From Ruminococcus flavefaciens (GTDB lineage: Bacteria > Bacillota > Clostridia > Oscillospirales > Ruminococcaceae): DNA of 8,097 bases. The DNA lies in the NCBI GenBank assembly GCA_004554385.1, contig SFMO01000148.1, forward strand, positions 1 to 8,097. Direction: 5' to 3'. How positions within the stretch are numbered: position 1 is the first letter of the stretch; every line of letters starts with the position of its first letter. Made by a program: the position numbers and the translations under genes. Positions 1 through 5,400 of this stretch are shown one piece after another. The notes under the pieces are model-generated. The model was not told where the DNA came from and made no database searches. It saw only the letters and a list, made by a program, of their open reading frames with translations.

Positions 1-98
1 CCCTGTGTGAGGACATCGGCGCATGGTATTTCGGAAACGTCATGGTAAACGGCAAGGCTTACCGCATGAGTGGCAGTGTTTTTGCTTTTGATGAGTGA
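1..98 (+). CDS. 3' end of an unidentified protein gene (partial)
   Basis: An open frame enters from the left edge (first full codon at 3) and stops at TGA 96-98, giving 31 C-terminal residues that begin LCEDIGAWYFGNVMVNG and end SVFAFDE. I do not recognise the family. The fragment has a plausible protein composition with aromatic and glycine residues. It is followed 14 bases later by a strong hairpin terminator, which fits the real end of a transcription unit and is the main reason to accept so short a fragment. It converges with the serpin gene on the other strand. Function is unknown, and the fragment is too short to assign one. Confidence 0.55.
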   Translation, partial: LCEDIGAWYFGNVMVNGKAYRMSGSVFAFDE

Positions 99-112
99 TA
101 TGAACAGATAAT

Positions 113-145
113 AAAAACGTCCCGAAGCTTTTTCGGGACGTTTTT
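113..145. terminator. Bidirectional Rho-independent terminator between convergent genes
   Basis: A perfect 14-base inverted repeat has arms at 113-126 and 132-145 around a 5-base loop (127-131). The GC-rich core is CGTCCCG/CGGGACG, flanked by an A-run on the left and a T-run on the right. The hairpin therefore ends in a U-tract whichever strand is transcribed. It lies 14 bases after the stop at 98 and 9 bases after the serpin stop on the minus strand (155), so it can serve both genes. Confidence 0.93.
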
Positions 146-154
146 GTGTATGTG

Positions 155-2158
155 TCAGTTTTCTTCTATCTGAGTAGCCGCACCTATAAACAGCGGAACA
201 TTGTTCTTGTCAACTATCATGTAAACGAAGGGCTTGTCAAGGTAGATATTTACCTTTTTCTTCTCTTTTGGCATAGCTGAACCAGCGCCCATCATAACAG
301 CGGTCACTGCAGCAGCCTTTGTGCCCTTTTCTGTTACCTCTATCTTGGTCTTGTGGATAACATCGTCGATGTAAAGGGACGGAGCTCCACTAACAGAAAT
401 GTCGTTTATTTTTGAGAAGTCGGCATTCTCAAGGCTGAATGCAGAAGGCATTCCCATTTTTGCAAGCACATCGCACAGCGACTTGCTGTAGTTGTATTTG
501 AACTTTGGTATCATTACGTTGAGCTCAACGGTTTCGGGATCTTCGCACTGCTTGAGTCCTTCAAAGAGCTTTTCAGCGTCGAGGTCTTTGATGTAGTCAA
601 CGACATTCTTCTCCTTTGGCATGATACCGACGAAGCTGTACTCACCGTTTGCATATTGCTTCTTGAAGGCGTCTGCGTCACCAAGGTCGAAATACTGTCT
701 TTCCTGGCTGAACATTTTCTTTATAGGGTGCTCATTGCCGTCAAGGTCGGTGAATTTGCCGTCGTATGACGAGGTATATGGAGAATACCATTCAGCCTCA
801 AAGTAAAGGGTATTGATGAGCATCATCAGTATTTCTTTTTCGGCTGTGGGATCAAGATCTCCATTTTTCAGCAGAGTAGGTATCATACCCTGGGTATTCT
901 TGTTTACCCAGCTGTTTATGTCATTGATTGTGCTGTTGTCAAAGGCTGTTTTATAGATCTCCGATCCGTAGTACTTCTTGTTGGCTTCAAGGAAGTCATC
1001 GTAAACCTGGAAAGATGGGGTGTCCTTGAACCAGATGGAGTCTGCAAGGTATACCTTGGTCTTTTTCTCATCGGGGAGCTTGCTTATATAATAAGCCATG
1101 TACTCGTTGAGCTGATCCAGAGTAAGACCGCTGCCCAGTACCTTTTCCATCTGCTCTCTGGTCTGACCGTCAGCACCGTTAGCTGTCATTGAAAGTGCAG
1201 TGGAGATAGAAAGGGGAGAGAGAAGAAGGTTCTTTCCGTCAGGGTCTGAAGGATCGAAGCAGTTTTTCAGCAGGTCAACGCCGAACTTCATCTCTGCGGA
1301 GGCAAACTCGGAATCTGTAGCCTTGCCCTCTGAAGCCTCAGCATCGATGGTATTGTCAAGGCGGACACTGCCAATATCGGAGATGCCGTTGAATTCCCTG
1401 ATATTTCCGAGAAGGTAATCCTGTACCATACGGAGGTCTTCCTCGTCGATCTCTTTATTCAGGTTTATGTCGCCGTTGAGGAACTGCGCCTCGGTAAGCT
1501 TAGATGTAAGGTTGCCTGCAAGCTGTTTTCTGTAGGTCACGGCATCGAAGCTGTCGACCACGCCGTCATCGTTTATATCGCCGTAGTAGTGTATACTGAT
1601 CGATTTTATATCCTTGATATAGCCGAATGTAAAGCTGTCTTCTATATCATAGCTGCTGTTGTAGTAGCCTTCACTTTCAAGGTTTGCTTTGAGTCCGTCT
1701 GCCTCTTTCTTGTCGAAAGCAACAAGCTTCAGGGTTACACAGTCTTCCTCCTCCAGCATATCAAATAACTCACAGCTTTTATCCCATTTTTTATACAGTT
1801 CCTTGTACGCGTCATTCAGCTCCTCGTAATCATCATCAGGATTAACTCCCATAAATTCCGGAGAATAGAAACCAATATCTATGTGGTTATAGTAATCATA
1901 ATAAGGTTCATCATTGTAATAGCCTTTTTTAGGCGGGATTATTGTCAGCGACGGGTATTTGTAGTCGTTCTCCGCTCTGAGAATGTAAGCGTCCTTGATC
2001 TCTACTTCAAACTCTTCATCTCCGTAGTAACGCTGGGAAGCATTTGCGGTTGATGGCCTCAGCAGATAAGAATTCGCGGTATTGCCGACAGCTCCGAGAG
2101 CCAGTGCAAAGCTCAGGATACCTGCTGTCAGCCTGGATATTTTTTTCATTTTTCTCAT
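155..2158 (-). CDS. Secreted serpin (serine protease inhibitor) with an internal type I dockerin
   Basis: A 667-residue exported protein. Residues 1-40 form a signal peptide: RKMKK basic start, a hydrophobic TAGILSFALALGAVG core and an A-N-A cleavage option at 38-40. Residues about 41-190 are a Tyr- and acid-rich region I do not recognise. Residues 192-256 are a dockerin with two Ca2+-loop/helix repeats: D194-N196-D198-D202-D205, then D230-N232-N234-D238-D241. Residues about 288-665 are a full-length serpin domain, with NLLLSPLSISTALSMTANGA at 310-329, NTLYFEAEW at 449-457, a reactive-centre hinge EKGTKAAAVTA at 610-620, and a terminal KPFVYMIVD...VPLFIGAAT. Known for the family: inhibitory serpins trap serine (sometimes cysteine) proteases by inserting the cleaved loop. 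The small-residue hinge predicts an inhibitor rather than a non-inhibitory serpin. Inference: the dockerin attaches it to a cohesin scaffold outside the cell, where it would shield enzymes from proteases. The start at 2158 is chosen because GGGAGGAG lies 9 bases upstream; Met4 is too far from it. Monocistronic between its own promoter and the terminator at 113-145. Confidence 0.95.
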   Translation of the reverse strand: MRKMKKISRLTAGILSFALALGAVGNTANSYLLRPSTANASQRYYGDEEFEVEIKDAYILRAENDYKYPSLTIIPPKKGYYNDEPYYDYYNHIDIGFYSPEFMGVNPDDDYEELNDAYKELYKKWDKSCELFDMLEEEDCVTLKLVAFDKKEADGLKANLESEGYYNSSYDIEDSFTFGYIKDIKSISIHYYGDINDDGVVDSFDAVTYRKQLAGNLTSKLTEAQFLNGDINLNKEIDEEDLRMVQDYLLGNIREFNGISDIGSVRLDNTIDAEASEGKATDSEFASAEMKFGVDLLKNCFDPSDPDGKNLLLSPLSISTALSMTANGADGQTREQMEKVLGSGLTLDQLNEYMAYYISKLPDEKKTKVYLADSIWFKDTPSFQVYDDFLEANKKYYGSEIYKTAFDNSTINDINSWVNKNTQGMIPTLLKNGDLDPTAEKEILMMLINTLYFEAEWYSPYTSSYDGKFTDLDGNEHPIKKMFSQERQYFDLGDADAFKKQYANGEYSFVGIMPKEKNVVDYIKDLDAEKLFEGLKQCEDPETVELNVMIPKFKYNYSKSLCDVLAKMGMPSAFSLENADFSKINDISVSGAPSLYIDDVIHKTKIEVTEKGTKAAAVTAVMMGAGSAMPKEKKKVNIYLDKPFVYMIVDKNNVPLFIGAATQIEEN
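257..331 (-). other. Serpin reactive-centre loop
   Basis: Encodes residues 610-634. Counting from P17 = E610, the hinge reads G612 (P15), T613 (P14), K614 (P13), AAA 615-617 (P12-P10) and T619 (P8). The scissile bond would be near G626-S627 if the loop has standard spacing. The stretch from the hinge to the conserved KPF is about six residues longer than in alpha-1-antitrypsin and includes a KEKKK cluster. P1 is therefore uncertain and could shift to A625, A628 or M629. Small or hydrophobic P1 choices would favour elastase- or subtilisin-like targets over trypsin-like ones. Confidence 0.75.
1391..1585 (-). other. Dockerin type I domain inside the serpin gene
   Basis: Encodes residues 192-256. 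The two repeats are GDINDDGVVDSFDAVTYRKQ and GDINLNKEIDEEDLRMVQDY, each an F-hand calcium loop followed by a helix. At the usual cohesin-recognition positions 10-11 of each loop the residues are S-F in repeat 1 and E-E in repeat 2. This asymmetry suggests one dominant binding face. The module sits between the N-terminal region and the serpin domain. Confidence 0.88.
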
Positions 2159-2166
2159 AATACATT

Positions 2167-2175
2167 ACTCCTCCC
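2167..2175 (-). promoter_or_regulatory. Ribosome binding site of the serpin gene
   Basis: On the minus strand the sequence is GGGAGGAGT, a strong Shine-Dalgarno match ending 8-9 bases before the ATG at 2158. It decides the start in favour of this Met over the in-frame Met three codons downstream. Confidence 0.88.
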
Positions 2176-2184
2176 ATAATGAAT

Positions 2185-2199
2185 TGGATATAATATCCA
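2185..2199. promoter_or_regulatory. 15-bp palindrome at the serpin transcription start, candidate operator
   Basis: TGGATAT-A-ATATCCA is a perfect 7-1-7 inverted repeat. It lies just downstream of the serpin -10 box, so it would cover about +1 to +16 of the transcript. A third copy of the half-site TGGATAT occurs at 2243-2249, upstream of the -35 box. The position is typical of a repressor that blocks initiation. The regulator is not identified. Confidence 0.5.
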
Positions 2200-2206
2200 T
2201 AGTATC

Positions 2207-2235
2207 AGTATAACACTAAAGTCCTCAAGTGTCAA
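2207..2235 (-). promoter_or_regulatory. Sigma-A-type promoter of the serpin gene
   Basis: Read on the minus strand: -35 TTGACA (2235-2230), a 17-base spacer, and -10 TATACT (2212-2207). The -35 is a perfect consensus, the -10 matches five of six positions, and the spacing is ideal. The predicted start is near 2200, leaving a leader of about 42 bases before the ATG at 2158. Confidence 0.85.
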
Positions 2236-2413
2236 TGAAAAGTGGATATATTGCACAGAAAAACGGTGCAATTGATACTTTGTGCTGAGTCCAGAAATGT
2301 GTTGATGCAAAAATGTCATGCGATACTCAGGGGATGATCAAGTGCATAAATCAGAAGATGTGAGCGCAAAAATACAAATGGTTGAATGCACAAAAATTTG
2401 TACAAAAAGTCGA
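2236..2413. other. Intergenic core between the divergent promoters
   Basis: AT-rich stretch between the two -35 boxes with no supportable gene. It contains an inverted repeat at 2250-2272 and two related A-rich motifs, GTTGATGCAAAAAT near 2301-2314 and GTTGAATGCACAAAAATT at 2381-2398. A looser GAGCGCAAAAAT lies at 2362-2373. These TGCA-centred near-repeats could be regulator sites or chance in AT-rich DNA. I see no hairpin resembling a known riboswitch. Confidence 0.4.
2250..2272. promoter_or_regulatory. Inverted repeat ATTGCAC-N9-GTGCAAT upstream of the serpin promoter
   Basis: Perfect 7-base arms at 2250-2256 and 2266-2272 with a 9-base A-rich spacer. The arm centres are 16 bp apart. It begins 15 bp upstream of the serpin -35 box, where an activator or an auxiliary repressor site would be placed. 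It is outside both predicted transcripts, so it would act as DNA and not as an RNA hairpin. Confidence 0.4.
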
Positions 2414-2442
2414 TTGACTATATGTATATTACGCTATATAAT
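2414..2442 (+). promoter_or_regulatory. Sigma-A-type promoter of the giant LRR lipoprotein gene
   Basis: -35 TTGACT (2414-2419), a 17-base spacer and -10 TATAAT (2437-2442). Five of six and six of six positions match consensus at ideal spacing. The predicted start is near 2449, giving a leader of about 32 bases. It fires away from the serpin promoter. Confidence 0.87.
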
Positions 2443-2451
2443 ATACATATA
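2419..2451. promoter_or_regulatory. 33-bp perfect dyad over the LRR-gene promoter, candidate operator
   Basis: Left arm TATATGTATATTA (2419-2431) is the exact reverse complement of the right arm TAATATACATATA (2439-2451), separated by CGCTATA. It abuts the -35 box, fills the spacer and covers the -10 box. The predicted transcript starts near the end of the right arm, so this cannot be an RNA hairpin of that transcript. A site for a dimeric repressor is the simplest reading. No regulator family is assigned. Confidence 0.6.
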
Positions 2452-2462
2452 ATTTTTATATA

Positions 2463-2470
2463 AGGAGGAG
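2463..2470 (+). promoter_or_regulatory. Ribosome binding site of the LRR lipoprotein gene
   Basis: AGGAGGAG, preceded by AA, ends 10 bases before ATG 2481. An in-frame TGA at 2475-2477 excludes any upstream start, so 2481 is the first possible start codon after this site. Confidence 0.88.
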
Positions 2471-2480
2471 CGTTTGAAAA

Positions 2481-5400
2481 ATGCTGAAAAGATTTACTGC
2501 CGCAGCACTCAGTGCAGTTATGTGTGTTACGGCAGCTCTGTCAGGATGTGCGGAAAAGACCGCAGCCCCTCAGAGCACAAAACTCAAAGACAGCAGCAAG
2601 TCGCTTGATAACGACTACAAGCTGCAGACAGCAAATTCTCTCGGAAATTATATTGCCGATGCTGCTGAAAAGGATGAAAATGTACCTTCACAGTTGGACA
2701 GTGCATTTTCCGATGTTGAATTTGCTGTGACGGCACTTGATTTTGACAAGGAAAACGGAAATATCAAGGTCGTATCCGATCAGCCTGCTGATTGCAAGGC
2801 GCTGATCTCATTCATCGACGAAGAAACAGGTGAAGCTGCTGCAACGGATAAGCTCAGCGTCAAGGCAGGCAGCAGCGTTGAGACCTGCGGAAAGATCGAT
2901 ACTATAGGTCTTCCCGAGTTCTTTACTGTTCGCGCTCAGCTCTTTGACAGCATGAACCGTCCTGTGGGCAATGAGTTCACTCTTAACAGATATACCCGTC
3001 AGATGCAGGAGATACTGGAAACAGAGGTAACAGATTTTGAGCCGGAAAGAGTCGTTAACTTTGACGAGGATGAAACCACAAACTTCCTTGTACTCAGCGA
3101 CGAGACCGTAAAGGCTGAAAGCTCTGAGGAAGTGAATACACTTGTTTCCGCTGATTTTGAGCATGATACATATGTGTTCAGCAATGCAGACGATACCCTG
3201 CTGGATCTTGAAAGCGGAAGTGATTTCTATATACAGCCGGATAAGGAAAATATCATCGCCATAAAGGTCGATTCTGTTGAAAAGGACGGAGATACCGTTA
3301 CTGTAAAGGGCGAAAACAACGTTGAGGAGATTCTTGCTTTTGCAAAGTTCGAGTCAGTTTCATACCTCAGCGATGGTGAGTTCGATACAACAGATGCCGA
3401 TGAGGAGGTGGACTTCCCTGATCTTCCCGCAGGTCAGAAGAAGTACGCAATTGATCCCTCACAGGGTATCAACTTCATGTCTAAGAACGTAGGTATCGAA
3501 AACAGCGGAAGTGCCAGCAAGACCTTCAGCTTCGATGCTTCCAAGGCTGACGAGGATGACAGTGAGGATAACTCAAAGTTCCCCACTGATTCGGGATTCA
3601 GCTTCACGGGAAGCCTCAAGATAACCGTTCAGTTCAATTTCTACAAGAGCTGGACATACACAAGCTTTGATATGACCATAACTCCCGAGTTTTCGGCAAC
3701 TGTAAAGCTTGAGGGCGAGGTGGAGCTCCAGAATGCTATCCCCCTTACCAAGAAGATAAAGCTCGGCGAGGTAAAGATACCCACCAATGTTCCGGGTGTA
3801 AACATTGAGGGAACTCCGAAATTCGTAGTAAAGCTTTCAGGCTCTATCGCAGTTACTGTATCCTATGCCCCTGTAGTTGGATTCAGCTATGACTCGGATA
3901 ACGGACTCCAGAAGATAAGCCAGTTCGGAGCAGATCAGATAGATGCTTCATTTGATATAGAGGGCACACTTTTCGTGGGATTGGAGCTTGATGCCGGCGT
4001 AAGTGTTATCGATGACGATATAGCCTTTGCAGGCTTTACCTGCAGTGCAGGCGTGACCTTCTCCATCGAGGGAAGCGTTGACCTTGAGAACAATCTTGCG
4101 AGAAATGCAGAGAAAAAATCAGATTCAGAAAAGGTATTCAAATATTCCAGCGACAGTGATGCTTTGCATACCTGCCGTGCCTGCTTTGAGGGAAGTGTGA
4201 CGCTCGGCGGAGAATGCGGACTTAAATTCAAGGTGTTCTCATACGAAGTTGAGACTACTATCCTTAAGATAGAGTTACCGCTCGATTTTCTTAAATTCCA
4301 CATTTCTATCCCTAAGGGCTTCGGCTTCGGAGAGTGCGGCAATAACAAGTACAAGGCACTTTTCATTGTAAGGAACAAGGCTTCGGGAGACCGTATCGCA
4401 GGTGCAGATGTTACAGTAGACGGCATAACCGTGACTACAGACGGAAACGGTGAGGCATACCTCTTCTGTGATAACGGAAGCTATAAGTATGATGCAGTGT
4501 ATGCAGGTACTTCCGTAGGCTCAGGTTCATTCACCGTAAATAATTCGAAGAAGACTGTTGTCATAAATGTCAACAGCAAAGCAGACAAGGACGGAAATGT
4601 CACATACAGCAGCGGCGGCAAGGAAGAGAGCACAGGTGTAAAGTATACCACTGCCACAAAGCCTAACCACAAGAGAACTCCTGTTACTACCTACACATTT
4701 GCAAGAAATGCGGATGAGGTAATTTCCTCTGCAGGACAGCTTGGCGATAACATCTACTACATGCGTTATCCGTCGGGATATGTTTATATCTACGGTCACG
4801 GCGAGATGACCAGCTCGGGAAATCCGTTCAGCAAGCCTGAAACTATCACAAATGTAGTTATCGAAAATGACAACGAGGCAGCGGGCAGTGTTATCACCAA
4901 TATCAGGCCAAGTCTTTTCAAAAACTGCTCGGGCATGACATCGATTGCTATGCCGAACAGTATTACAAGTATCGGAAATAATGCATTTGATGGCTGTTCA
5001 TCACTTGAGCAGATCATCTATGACAAGGATGATCCCACACCTGTCGGAAAGCTTATTATGCCTACTGCGATAACAGATATCGGCTCGGGGGCATTCAAGA
5101 GCTGCGAAAAGTTCACAGAGCTTATTATCCCATCGACTATATCTGATATAAAGGCAGATACCTTTGCAGGCTGCTCGGGTATCACCGGCATTTCGATACC
5201 TTCAAATGTCAAGACTGTAAAAGGCGGTGCATTCAGCGGCTGTTCATCAGCTAAGACCATCGTTGCAGAAAGCGGTGTAGAGACACTTGAAGACTCTGTA
5301 TTCGCCGGCTGTACATCACTTGAGGAGCTCACTCTCCCATTTGCATCACAGAACATCAAAAACTCAGATGAATTAAGCACGGAATACTGTATCACCGACC

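Noticed and set aside
621..1418. Two plus-strand open frames (621-806 and 1200-1418) opposite the serpin gene
   Set aside because: They are antisense to conserved serpin segments and their translations match nothing. They are shadows of the minus-strand gene.
2147..2149. Alternative serpin start at the in-frame Met4 (MKKISRL)
   Set aside because: The Shine-Dalgarno lies 8-9 bases from the first Met but about 18 from Met4, so the upstream start is preferred. The signal peptide works with either.
2391..2404. Short palindromic ACAAA-AA-TTTGT just upstream of the LRR promoter
   Set aside because: The arms are only five bases long and A/T-rich, easily expected by chance in this region.
2512..2730. 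Plus-strand 72-codon frame overlapping the start of the lipoprotein gene
   Set aside because: It is out of frame with the lipobox-containing start at 2481, which has an ideal ribosome binding site and promoter.
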